Source of the DNA: Spirochaetales bacterium | GTDB taxonomy: Bacteria > Spirochaetota > Spirochaetia > Treponematales > UBA12059 | Direction: 5' to 3' | Assembly: GCA_016928955.1 (NCBI GenBank) | Contig: JAFGJV010000004.1 | Coordinates: forward strand, 62,001 to 126,000 | Length of the DNA stretch: 64,000 bases | In this document: piece by piece, positions 37,301 through 45,521 of the stretch | How the letters are laid out: each line of letters begins with the position of its first letter | Position numbering within the stretch: the first letter of the stretch is position 1 | Made by a program: the position numbers and the translations under genes | Notes under the pieces: model-generated | What the model was told of the DNA's origin: nothing | Database searches by the model: none | What the model saw: only the letters and a program-made list of their open reading frames with translations

Positions 37301-40300
37301 TCCTCGCCCGACGAGGCGTTGGGGGAGCTCGGCCTGCCGGGAGCGGCGGCCCTATCGGCGGCGCTGAACAGCGAACCGGAAATGGCCATCGAAAAAACGC
37401 TCGACCTCATGATCGCGGGGCAAGGCGCCCGTTCCCTGGCACCCGGCTGGATGAGCGGCGTCCTTGATTCGTGGGTGGCTGCCGTGGCCGAAAGCGCCGC
37501 GTCGTGGGCTCTAGCGTCCGGTGTGGGGCTTGTATCCGTCGCGCAGGCCGATAGCGGGATACGGGACGCGCGTCTGGCCTTGGATCAAGCTTTGGCTGGG
37601 GCCAATCCGGACATGGAGCTCGAGCCGCTCGCCCGCGCCCTGGCAAGAGCTCAGGCGCTGCGCGTGCTCGCCATAACGGCCGAGCGCATAGAAACCGCGC
37701 GCGCGGAGGCAGAGGAGGACGGCACGCTCCATTGGCGGCAAGGCCTATGCTCGCCCTGCCTGGACGCTAGCGACGACGATGCGGGCGAACAAGCGAGCGC
37801 GCCTGCGCTTGCCGGGTCGTCCAGCTGGATCGAAGGCTACGCGCTGGATTCAGCCGATGCCCTGGACATGGCCGCACGGGCGGCAGGGGGCGCACTGCGC
37901 CAGTGGAGGGACGAGGATTTTATCGCCGGGGTGCGAACGGACACGGCGCTGGAAGCGTCGTACCGGCATCTCTTGGCTGGGATTGCGTCGTACCTTACAG
38001 ATCCTTCGGCGGCCTACAGCTCGGCCTATGCCATCGTGCTCCCTTCACGGTTGGACGACGCGTTTACAGCGGCCTCCGGGGAATGGAATTCGGTGCTCGC
38101 AGGGAAAGCGCGTCTCCGGGCGTCTTTTGCGAACGCCGTAAACGACTGGGCCCTTGCGTGCGATCCCGTGGCCCTCAAGGATGCCCTGCCGAGCATGGAG
38201 ATATGCCTTAACGCCGCGCGCGACAGCTACGAGCTTGCCAGAACTTCGTGGGAGCAGGCTACCAGCTCGTTCACGGCCGCTGGGGCCGCGTACGAGACTG
38301 CGCGGCAGGCAGCGGCGAGCCTGTACACGGGCCTTGAGGACGCGCGGTTTGAGCTTGAAGCCAGGAAGGCGCTCCAGCGCTGGGCGTCAACCGCGTATCT
38401 ATCCTCGGAGGGGGAGCGCTGCGTGGCAGTATACCGCGACCCGGCCGCCGAGCTTGCCTGGTGTCGCGACAGGCTCGCCAGATCAACGGAGGCAGTGGAC
38501 GTCCTGGCCGGTCTGTATGCGGGCGACCTGTCGGAACGGCCGTACGACGATCCCGAATACCAGGCCGCCTTGGCTGAATTCAAGGCGCGCCAGACTGACG
38601 CCATGCTGATGGCCAAGGCGGAAGCAACGCTGTCCAAAACCTGGACGGCGCTGAGCGCAGAAAGGGCGAGCGCGCTCCGGGCGTACTGGGATATCATCAA
38701 TGGCGGCGAATCGGGAATGCCCTTCGCCCAGGAGCTTCCTTTTGAGGATTATCAGGCCCTGGATACGCTGTCGACGGCGGGCTGGAACGACGTACTGACC
38801 GTAGGAGCCGATGGCAGGCTCGCCCTGTCGCGCGACGCAGACAACCGGCTTGTCTTGAACGACGCGGATGGCGCGCGGATACTGGCCGATTATTTCAAGC
38901 CCACAGAAGAAGGAGGGCCGAGCAGGTTCCAGGAGGCGCTGGGAAATTTCTCGGCTCGCATAGCGAGCTACAACCTGGACGGCGAACAGCTGTATTCATG
39001 GGGGCTGGCCAGGGACTACTTGCTTTCGTCAGTACTTCGGGCCAATCCGGACGCAGCCGTCCTTTCCCAGGACGGCCCGGTGTCCGATTCCCGCTTGCAC
39101 GACGCCATAAACGCGGTGTCGGTGTACTACGAGCCTGCGTCCAACATGCTCGATGAATTCAGGGCGCAAGGACTCGATGTCCTGCGCAGGCGCGCCTGGG
39201 ACAAGCTTGGCCAGGAGCAAAAGGCCGACCTGGAAATGCTTGTAACGCTCGAGCTTTCGGGCTCCTGCCAGGTGACGCCGCTTTTGAACGCCATAAAGGA
39301 CGCGACCAGGGCGGCTGAGTACCGGTATATGGAAGCGCGTTTTGACCACTTGATCGACCAGGTCAGTTTCATACTGTGGCCGCCGAACCTGGTGCGCTAC
39401 CTGTACTGGAAGGACGCCCGGGACTCAATCCTCAGCGGTCCCTGCGACGGCTTTACGCGAGAGATGGACCAAGGCGCCAAAGCCCTGAATGCCCGGGCAT
39501 CAGAAATGGCCAAAGCATGGAACCGGATACAGGGCGTCGAGAAACAGCTCGCAGCGCTCAGCTTGGACGGGGCGGGGGATGTCGGCGACCACATAGCGCG
39601 GGCCGTCAAGGCCGCCGGTGGTTGGAGCGACGAAGACGTGGCCGGCCTCAAGAGCGCGTGCGCCCGGCAACAGGCCGCTATCCAGGAAGGAAGCTCGTTT
39701 CCGGAACTCGTAGCAGGCATGAGCGAACGCTGCTCCCAGGCCGCGGCCGACGCCACCAAGACTCTGGAGGCTGTACACTCGCGCAAGCGCGCCGACAGCA
39801 ATCAGCTGGTCGCCGATTTCCAGGCATGTTACGACGGGTACCTGTCGGGCGATACCGACGAGGGCGCCTTCAGGGCGGCGGCGGCTCTGGCGTACGGCGC
39901 TGGAAGTCCCTCATGGAGCTCGCACCTCAGGTCCCTGGGAGCTTGGACCCTTGACGGACTGCTGTCGTCGCCTGACACGGATCCTGAGTTCCTGGAAAAA
40001 GCCGCGCGCTCAATGGTGTCGCTGATAGAACGAGCGTGGGCTGAGCGGGTGGCGGGGGAGCGGGCAGTCTTGGCCGACGAGTATTCGCTCGCGTTCGAGG
40101 ATCTAGCCGAACGCTGGAACGCGTGGAATACGGCTGCCGGTCTCATACTGTCGCGTGGCAGGGCCGATTTCATGCAGGCGCGGTCGGATATGGCGGAACG
40201 GGCTGAAGCATGGGCGGCGGCATTCGATAAGAGCTACCGGGAGAAAACCCTGGCATGGAACGCGGCGGCCCTGGACGCGGCAGACAGCAAGCTGGCATGG

Positions 40301-43300
40301 GCAGAGCGCGCGGCGCTTGCCGCCGACAGCGCGGCAAAAGGAGGGATGCTCAGCCTGGTGGGCGAGGACGCGGAGCACGGCGCCCGGGCCCTGGACCTCA
40401 ACCAGGTAGGAGAACTCAGGCTTGCGTGCGACCCTGACGGCCTTCTAGAAAAGGCCCTTGCGTCGGCCGGCATCTCAGGCATGGCAAAAGCGCTCGCGTG
40501 GTCGGGAACGGCCGGACAGACAACTGGCGTCCGCACGGACGATGGGTTTGCCTGCTCCTGGGATTCGGCCGCCATCCAGGCTAGCGCCCGAAGCTACGCG
40601 GAAGATTCCCGGCAACGCCTGAGCACGGGACAGGCCAAGCTGATGGCCAGGAGCGCGCGGGACGCCGTGGACCTTGCCGTGAGGGGTCTGGAGGATTCGG
40701 TACGGCAAGCGAATTTCCAGTTCGAGGACAGCATGGACGAGCTCTTCATGCGACAAGGGGGCTGGTCCAGGTACGGGCGGCTGTACGTGAAGGACGTGTT
40801 GAGCCATTCGACGCTCTTTGACTACGCGATCACCGAGCGGGCCAGCGTGGATACCTACCGCGAATACAGGATGGACGCGTGGCGCCCGTCCACGGATTTG
40901 TCCGACGAGGCGAGCGCGGGCCTGGACGGAGCGGGACTCCAGGAGCTCGTGAGGCAGGCCCAGGAGGAAGTGGAAAAGAGGGCGGGCACGGTATTCGGCA
41001 CGGAAGACGATGAGACGGAAGATGCAATAGCCAGCCGTACGCGTCTGTTCAGGTTTTACAGGGAAGAGCGCTATGTGAGCGGGATGGAAACCATCACCGT
41101 GGAGGATAGGAACGGCGACCTGCGGACCATAGAGCGGCCTGTTTACTCAACCAGAGTGCTCGAAGACGAAGGCAAGCTCCAGAAACGCACCACGGGCGCT
41201 GGTCTGTTCGGCGCCTGGCTTGGGTATGATCCAGTGCTTTCCGACCTCCCCGATGTGGACGAGGGTTTGGACGACACCTTCCGCGACCAAGGCTCCGGCG
41301 AACTCGGCCGGCTCATGAGCCAGTACTTGTATTGGAGCCTCAAAGAGGGCAAGGGCCTGGGCGAGTTGGCCAAGCCAATGTACGAGAAGGACCTCTGGGA
41401 TGACAGGGGCAGCTGGCTTCAGGCACCCAACCTGAGGGGAATAGCTGACATCGGCGTTACGATAGGGGCGGCCGTACTGTCCGGCGGCACGAGCCTCGGC
41501 GCCATGCTTGTGTCCGCGGGCATCAACCTGGCCGACGACGCCGTGTTTGGCGCCCTGGACGTGGCCACAGGATACAAAACCTGGGAGGAGGCCGGGCTGG
41601 AGTTCGGGAAAAAAGCCGTGTCGTCAGCCATGGGCGCGGTGGTCGGCTCCACGGGAGGCCTTTCGTCCCTCGTCGACCCGTCGCTCGGCTTTGGCCATGT
41701 GCTTGCGTCCACCATGTTGGACGAGGTCCAGACCGTCGGCATGAGCTTGGCCACGTCCGCGATAAACGCCGTGCAATGGGACGGATCGGGCCTGGTATGG
41801 TCCAGCGACATGTTTTCTGCGGGCGTGACGGGCGGACTGAGCGGCGCCTTGGCCGGTGCCGCTGGCGGAATAACAGGCGGCGTCATGAACCTTGGCCTGG
41901 AAGGTTTTGTGTCCGACCTGGCATCCGACGCACGGACCTTGTCGGCCGTTCTTGGCGGCCTTGCAGAACAAGGCGTAAGCTACGCCATGGGCGGGACGTC
42001 CAGCTTCAACCTCTTCAACCTTGGCGTATTCGGGTGGAAGGGCGAGGATGGGAATGCCATACGGACGGGCCTTCTGGAATTGAGCATAGGAGGCGACGGC
42101 ATCGGCCTGGGCTTGGGACAAGGCGGCATGGATATGAGCCTGGGCACCATAGCGAGCGCCCTGCGGGGCACGGAGGCGTGGCTGGTGAACGCCCGCATGG
42201 CCTTTTCCGGTCAGGACGAGGCCGGCAAATACGCAAGCGCACTGCGATCGTTGTATTCGGCAGGCAAGGCGTCGGGTCCGGACAGAACGCGCTTTGAACA
42301 GATCATCTCAGGCAAGGCGAATATTCTTGAGGACGCGGAAGGCGCTTTCTCCGCGCTGACCAAGTACGACACGACGAGCGATACCTACACCATAACCCTG
42401 GGCAAGAACGTCCTTGAGGACTCGTCCCGTTTCGGACTTAACATAGTGCTGGCCCACGAAGCACGGCGCAACGGACTGAATGACGGGGAGGACGGACAGA
42501 CCAAGGAGACGCAAGACGCCGTCATTGGCCATATAGAATTGGCGGCTGCCTTAGGCGATACCTACGGTATGAACGCACTAACGGAACGACAGAGGGCGGA
42601 GGTAACTGCGCTCAATGAGGCCCGCAAGGGCTATGTGGCCGGCATGCTGGACGTGTTCGCCAGCTACGCGTCCGAGGACGACTATTGGCGGCTTACCGTG
42701 GACGGCAACCTGATGTACGACGGCTTCAAGGAATTGCGCAGGGAATTCTACCTTGCGAACGGGGAAGTGGGGGTGGAGTTTGTCGAGGGGAGCCAGGAAG
42801 AGACGACCCGAGGCGGAGCCTTGGTGCACTATCTGGGGGAGGGCAGGGCGCGGACCCTGCTTGGCGGATCCGCCGACTCGCTGGGTACGTATGACCTAGA
42901 GTCGCTCAAGTCGGTCATGCCGTCGCTTACGCAGGAATCCCTCTCGGCTTTGAAAGACAACGGCGGGACCCTGGCTGACCTCAACCTGACCCAGGCCCAG
43001 AAAGACCAGTTACTCGGCGAGTCGCTCATGAGGAAATACGGCATGGCGTTTGACCAGGACAAAGGATGGTCGGGCAAGGAGACCGTGTCGTTCTCGCTTA
43101 CCGACGAGGATGTGGGCATGATAGGCATAGCCCGCGTGGGCGCTAACCAGTACGAGCGCTTTACCGTATCCATGATCGTGCGGAGGCATCCGGACGCTTT
43201 CGATACGTGGAAAGACGGTTCGGCTACGAATGACTACAACGTCCGCGACAACAGCGACATAGCTTTTTACAAGTGGGCCCTGCCCGGCGAGCGTCTGGCA

Positions 43301-43810
43301 AACGGCCAGGAATTCGAGCGTTACGCTCCCCAGTTCCAGTTTACCAGTATCGCCAATACGCTCGGCGGAGAGAACGACCGGATATGGGAGGTGTCGATCG
43401 AGGACAAGGATAAAGTGCCCCACACCTATCTCAGCAACACCTTGGCCAGTGGCACCTTCAATATGAGGCTGATACCGTCAACAAGCGGGAGATATGGTGT
43501 CGACACGGTAGGTTTGCTTTCAAACGCCACGACCTTGGCTGGCGAATATATCGGTATTGACGGAAGAGTGAAACCGGAGGATAAACTATGGATATTCCAT
43601 AACTTTGGTACGAATGCCACTTCGCTTGGATGCATGGGCCCTATGAGTGATGATATCGATTATGGAAATAATGAAGAAGCATGGCATATTGTTGAAGAGA
43701 TAGGTTCTGGTGCTTGGAAAATGTATCAAATATTGCAAAAACTGCGATCTTGGAATATTTACAATGGTTTAGTTTTTTCTGGATATATTTCGGGAAAGGT
43801 GAAGCCATGA
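34367..43810 (+). CDS. Giant 3147-residue exported protein, toxin-like C-terminus
   Basis: Signal peptide at residues 1-27 (cut near SVSAQ). Residues ~30-2270 are Ala/Glu/Asp-rich helices with regularly spaced tryptophans, for example AWERAEERFMTRRLEWEAS, suggesting long coiled rods. Residues ~2355-2560 form a glycine- and alanine-rich hydrophobic block (IGAAVLSGGTSLGAMLVSAG) like glycine-zipper or pre-toxin segments of polymorphic toxins. LAHEARRNG lies near 2694. The C-terminal ~250 residues include IFHNFGTNATSLGCMGP with His3078 and Cys3089, reminiscent of the His/Cys pair of YkuD/DUF2778-type L,D-transpeptidases and of DUF5675. The overall design resembles the very long proteins of Leptospira and other spirochaetes. 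From ~43570 the codons turn AT-rich. ATGA overlap with the next gene. Function is inferred, not shown. Confidence 0.82.
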   Translation: MTYLDTRRIAAAFMAVIMALAGVSVSAQTDERMLEEVFSQNLEQCFAEADGARDPVAWIRCAQGGLEAAVAGWEAAALAVYEGGPSFEGDKDRIQRLGQEELDRCFASWLMDRFFGGEAAKLRASVASAAERESRRRLYVTDDSSELCLAPNGDPIIQRPQGSIEAEGQAWQSALNAYAKDATDSFLAAINGLGQDALSRLAPGERERFRDIFAKSSLRESERCGTLVQELMRREESLFVARLGSDRWSLRSQSEGESADNALLEACEEAEAACDAGLSALALRIEEAKAGAGDLALEGADWLEQFQEQFERGLDAWERAEERFMTRRLEWEASAASAFDAGMTAWADAYDRLEMASQAWEEQASALLVTGEAAFKEASVALADDIEKARALFEFSAAQRQSSGSEKAAALVDIYVQSTRSMSSAEEGAKYWLGILFDRVGMDDPPEFGSQELETFLELRKILLSTPVYAADAYDAQREALEESERWLGMYGDFRNRCTEARNSLENEYTLALGGEALGAVLSDGTGPGEFCLDEYQVALLKARAVRAYWDRRASMAELVQAYAEDLSSGRATEAESDDALAAAGIEYASALDAYRQAVGAVTDAGSAIQDSRSALASALDELDRAGSALEALNREYSRALAAIALGGAGYLRDEAEALYQAMAELETEEAAEREADKLAAFLAAGSAYGVGATLESASVAFDYLVRGRSGEPSLAELDAAWRKVWDPSGSDVPDHVDQFGLSTEDPEYHVLARMLKGLETADPADGAYLKAGEDAIRAVVRTAAARKNAALKQRLDDLALIAAADLRAWYAERAGRSLPEDIETALAGDLERAERELLKRRLELELGALKQDGSSSLDAFWAGNPEDRERALVVLESLAQGLEGHWDDGAGAFDTVLAGLCAAEEGVELFIMGQGFYSVDGLDLGTCFANEELTGCLQANGRYGAYHEWAAYAPAVEAEHRRMALSIMSDALSDLGMSSPDEALGELGLPGAAALSAALNSEPEMAIEKTLDLMIAGQGARSLAPGWMSGVLDSWVAAVAESAASWALASGVGLVSVAQADSGIRDARLALDQALAGANPDMELEPLARALARAQALRVLAITAERIETARAEAEEDGTLHWRQGLCSPCLDASDDDAGEQASAPALAGSSSWIEGYALDSADALDMAARAAGGALRQWRDEDFIAGVRTDTALEASYRHLLAGIASYLTDPSAAYSSAYAIVLPSRLDDAFTAASGEWNSVLAGKARLRASFANAVNDWALACDPVALKDALPSMEICLNAARDSYELARTSWEQATSSFTAAGAAYETARQAAASLYTGLEDARFELEARKALQRWASTAYLSSEGERCVAVYRDPAAELAWCRDRLARSTEAVDVLAGLYAGDLSERPYDDPEYQAALAEFKARQTDAMLMAKAEATLSKTWTALSAERASALRAYWDIINGGESGMPFAQELPFEDYQALDTLSTAGWNDVLTVGADGRLALSRDADNRLVLNDADGARILADYFKPTEEGGPSRFQEALGNFSARIASYNLDGEQLYSWGLARDYLLSSVLRANPDAAVLSQDGPVSDSRLHDAINAVSVYYEPASNMLDEFRAQGLDVLRRRAWDKLGQEQKADLEMLVTLELSGSCQVTPLLNAIKDATRAAEYRYMEARFDHLIDQVSFILWPPNLVRYLYWKDARDSILSGPCDGFTREMDQGAKALNARASEMAKAWNRIQGVEKQLAALSLDGAGDVGDHIARAVKAAGGWSDEDVAGLKSACARQQAAIQEGSSFPELVAGMSERCSQAAADATKTLEAVHSRKRADSNQLVADFQACYDGYLSGDTDEGAFRAAAALAYGAGSPSWSSHLRSLGAWTLDGLLSSPDTDPEFLEKAARSMVSLIERAWAERVAGERAVLADEYSLAFEDLAERWNAWNTAAGLILSRGRADFMQARSDMAERAEAWAAAFDKSYREKTLAWNAAALDAADSKLAWAERAALAADSAAKGGMLSLVGEDAEHGARALDLNQVGELRLACDPDGLLEKALASAGISGMAKALAWSGTAGQTTGVRTDDGFACSWDSAAIQASARSYAEDSRQRLSTGQAKLMARSARDAVDLAVRGLEDSVRQANFQFEDSMDELFMRQGGWSRYGRLYVKDVLSHSTLFDYAITERASVDTYREYRMDAWRPSTDLSDEASAGLDGAGLQELVRQAQEEVEKRAGTVFGTEDDETEDAIASRTRLFRFYREERYVSGMETITVEDRNGDLRTIERPVYSTRVLEDEGKLQKRTTGAGLFGAWLGYDPVLSDLPDVDEGLDDTFRDQGSGELGRLMSQYLYWSLKEGKGLGELAKPMYEKDLWDDRGSWLQAPNLRGIADIGVTIGAAVLSGGTSLGAMLVSAGINLADDAVFGALDVATGYKTWEEAGLEFGKKAVSSAMGAVVGSTGGLSSLVDPSLGFGHVLASTMLDEVQTVGMSLATSAINAVQWDGSGLVWSSDMFSAGVTGGLSGALAGAAGGITGGVMNLGLEGFVSDLASDARTLSAVLGGLAEQGVSYAMGGTSSFNLFNLGVFGWKGEDGNAIRTGLLELSIGGDGIGLGLGQGGMDMSLGTIASALRGTEAWLVNARMAFSGQDEAGKYASALRSLYSAGKASGPDRTRFEQIISGKANILEDAEGAFSALTKYDTTSDTYTITLGKNVLEDSSRFGLNIVLAHEARRNGLNDGEDGQTKETQDAVIGHIELAAALGDTYGMNALTERQRAEVTALNEARKGYVAGMLDVFASYASEDDYWRLTVDGNLMYDGFKELRREFYLANGEVGVEFVEGSQEETTRGGALVHYLGEGRARTLLGGSADSLGTYDLESLKSVMPSLTQESLSALKDNGGTLADLNLTQAQKDQLLGESLMRKYGMAFDQDKGWSGKETVSFSLTDEDVGMIGIARVGANQYERFTVSMIVRRHPDAFDTWKDGSATNDYNVRDNSDIAFYKWALPGERLANGQEFERYAPQFQFTSIANTLGGENDRIWEVSIEDKDKVPHTYLSNTLASGTFNMRLIPSTSGRYGVDTVGLLSNATTLAGEYIGIDGRVKPEDKLWIFHNFGTNATSLGCMGPMSDDIDYGNNEEAWHIVEEIGSGAWKMYQILQKLRSWNIYNGLVFSGYISGKVKP

Positions 43811-44395
43811 AAGCCAAAAGTTGGGTTGTAGTTGGTATTGTAATTTCAGTTGCGTCTTGTTCACAAAAGCCAGGGATATCTGACGATAACCAGGTAGTTC
43901 TTTATGAGGCTGTTAATAAAAATGATGTGGTTAATCAGTTTGTTAGCATAGAAGAAAAAGATTTGCCTGAATTGTTTATAGGAATAAATTATTTCCCTGG
44001 AGATTCAGTTTGGCTAGATACAGAAGGTGAACTAAAAACCCAGCCAATAATAAATAATAGTTTTCAAAGCTTTCCGTGGACCATGTACAAAAAAAATATG
44101 CTTATTCATTTAAGCTCTACTGGTAGAGTATCTATAGAGAGGTTTAGCGCTATTTATGATCAAGATGGCTATTTTGTATTTCAACAAACACAGGGTTCAC
44201 AAAGCAAGGGTTACAATGAATATTTAATCATGGGTGGAGGATATTTTCTCAATCAGTTTTATTATAAATCTGGTCTAGATGGAAAAACTGCAACTGGAGG
44301 ATATATAAACTTAAATGAATTTTCAGATAAGAGAGATAATAGCGACATAGAAGATATTTTGTCTGGAGAATTTAGTAACGATTATAATTCAGGCA
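43570..44395 (+). other. AT-rich cassette spanning a gene junction
   Basis: Base composition falls sharply here from very GC-rich to AT-rich and returns just as sharply at about 44395. It covers the last ~80 codons of the giant gene and the first ~196 of the following lipoprotein gene, in frame in both. No transposase or direct repeat is seen at the edges. Best explained as recombinational exchange of a toxin tip with the linked partner gene start. Confidence 0.7.
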
Positions 44396-44997
44396 GCTTC
44401 GCAGGGTATCTTCTTGATGACGGCATCCAAAGTGTGTCAGCCTCATCCAGCCTGGCTGAAAGCGCCCAGGCGGGCGGATTTGTCTACTCGCCTGAAAAGA
44501 TGCTCAAAAAATACGCATTCATCGACCACCCCGAGGGCGGGTCCATGGAGTATCGCAACTACCTCCGGTGCTGGGCCGAGGGAGTGGTCGGGCCGGGACT
44601 TGGCGAGTACGTGGATATAGTGTTCTCTCGGGACAGCGACCGGCTCATCGTGCTCAATGGTTACGTGGACATACTCAGGCGCTCTTTATACAAGGATAAC
44701 AGCAGGCCCAAAGTAGTTGAACTGCGGAGCGAGAGCCCGGAATTTACCATGGAGTACGAATTTGAGGATGTGGTCAAATTTCATGAAATTGCGTTGCCGG
44801 AGCCCACGCGTTCTCTCAGAATGACCATCAAGGACGTGTATCCGGGCAGGAAGTATGATGACACTTGCGTGAGCGCCGTCATGCTACCCCAGGAACGCTG
44901 GCGTAGCGAGGACGAGGAGCGCGCAGAGCTGTTTGCGTACTTGGTGGAAATAGGGGCATGGGAAACGATACGGGCCGAGCTGGAAGCAGGCCAGTAG
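43807..44997 (+). CDS. Chimeric lipoprotein with a C-terminal glycan-binding domain
   Basis: 396 residues from ATG 43807 overlapping the giant gene stop. Signal MKAKSWVVVGIVISVASC gives a lipoprotein. Residues 1-196 are encoded by AT-rich DNA and match nothing I recognise (many Asn, Tyr, Lys). The C-terminal part, GC-rich again, has YLRCWAEGVVGPGLGEYVDI, then NSRPKVVEL and TIKDVYPGRKYDDTCVSAV. This pattern (W-x-EG, G-x-GE, Y-x-x-N-x-R-P-K, DVY-x-G-x-KYDDT) is that of the NADase-type glycan-binding, discoidin-like domain. The position suggests an immunity or accessory protein for the giant protein; other roles are possible. Confidence 0.78.
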   Translation: MKAKSWVVVGIVISVASCSQKPGISDDNQVVLYEAVNKNDVVNQFVSIEEKDLPELFIGINYFPGDSVWLDTEGELKTQPIINNSFQSFPWTMYKKNMLIHLSSTGRVSIERFSAIYDQDGYFVFQQTQGSQSKGYNEYLIMGGGYFLNQFYYKSGLDGKTATGGYINLNEFSDKRDNSDIEDILSGEFSNDYNSGSFAGYLLDDGIQSVSASSSLAESAQAGGFVYSPEKMLKKYAFIDHPEGGSMEYRNYLRCWAEGVVGPGLGEYVDIVFSRDSDRLIVLNGYVDILRRSLYKDNSRPKVVELRSESPEFTMEYEFEDVVKFHEIALPEPTRSLRMTIKDVYPGRKYDDTCVSAVMLPQERWRSEDEERAELFAYLVEIGAWETIRAELEAGQ

Positions 44998-45021
44998 CCT
45001 GTTTAGGAAGATGAGGACACG

Positions 45022-45057
45022 ACAAACGGCGCGTTCCTTATTGGACGCGCCGTTTGT
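45022..45057. terminator. Long hairpin between convergent genes
   Basis: Thirteen perfect pairs: ACAAACGGCGCGT with ACGCGCCGTTTGT, ten-base loop. It lies 24 bases after the operon end and 11 bases past the end of the converging small gene. There is no T tract on either side, so efficiency is uncertain. Confidence 0.6.
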
Positions 45058-45068
45058 GTGAGTTGCGC

Positions 45069-45437
45069 TCAGAACCAGCCGTCGTCGTCGCTTTCGTCCC
45101 AACGTATGGCTGTTATGTAAGCTTCCATCGAAGAATCAAAAGTCTGGAAGAAGGTCTCAGTTCCTTCATAGGTTTCACCCGCTGACAGGTTGACACTATA
45201 CGTCCACTATTCGTCTACCCACCCCGTAGCATCATAGAGCTCGATGAGCACTGATACGTTTTCTATTTTTTCATAACCAGTATTATAGAGTGTGTACAGG
45301 ACATTCGTCGAGCTTCCACCGTTAGTTATGCCATCAATTGTAAAAGAGACGCCGTAATCCGGAAAATCGCAGGAGAACGACACGAGGATGGTCAGCGCGG
45401 CCAGGACGGCAAACAGGACATACTTTGAGCGTTTCAT
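45069..45437 (-). pseudogene. Small lipoprotein gene with an in-frame TAG
   Basis: Starts at ATG 45437 with GTGGAGG upstream. Signal MKRSKYVLFAVLAALTILVSFSC has a lipobox FSC. Reading continues to GWVDE, then TAG at 45207-45209, then in the same frame WTYSVNLSAGETYEGTETFF to a TGA at 45069-45071. Without the TAG the protein would have 122 residues; with it, 76. The part after the stop keeps protein-like composition, so the stop looks recent, or is an error or readthrough site. The beta-rich sequence (VLYTLYNTGYEKIENVSVLIELYD) suggests a small Ig-like fold such as those used in surface proteins. Confidence 0.7.
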
Positions 45438-45521
45438 GGTTAGCCTCCACTAGGAAGAAATATAGAGCACATCCGGCATGAAAACATGAAATACCGGGAA
45501 AAATTACAGACCGGAGGCGGG

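Noticed and set aside
42445..42475. LAHEARRNG in the giant protein as a zinc protease motif
   Set aside because: HEARR lacks the second histidine of HEXXH and no third ligand is evident; it may be a structural element of the family.
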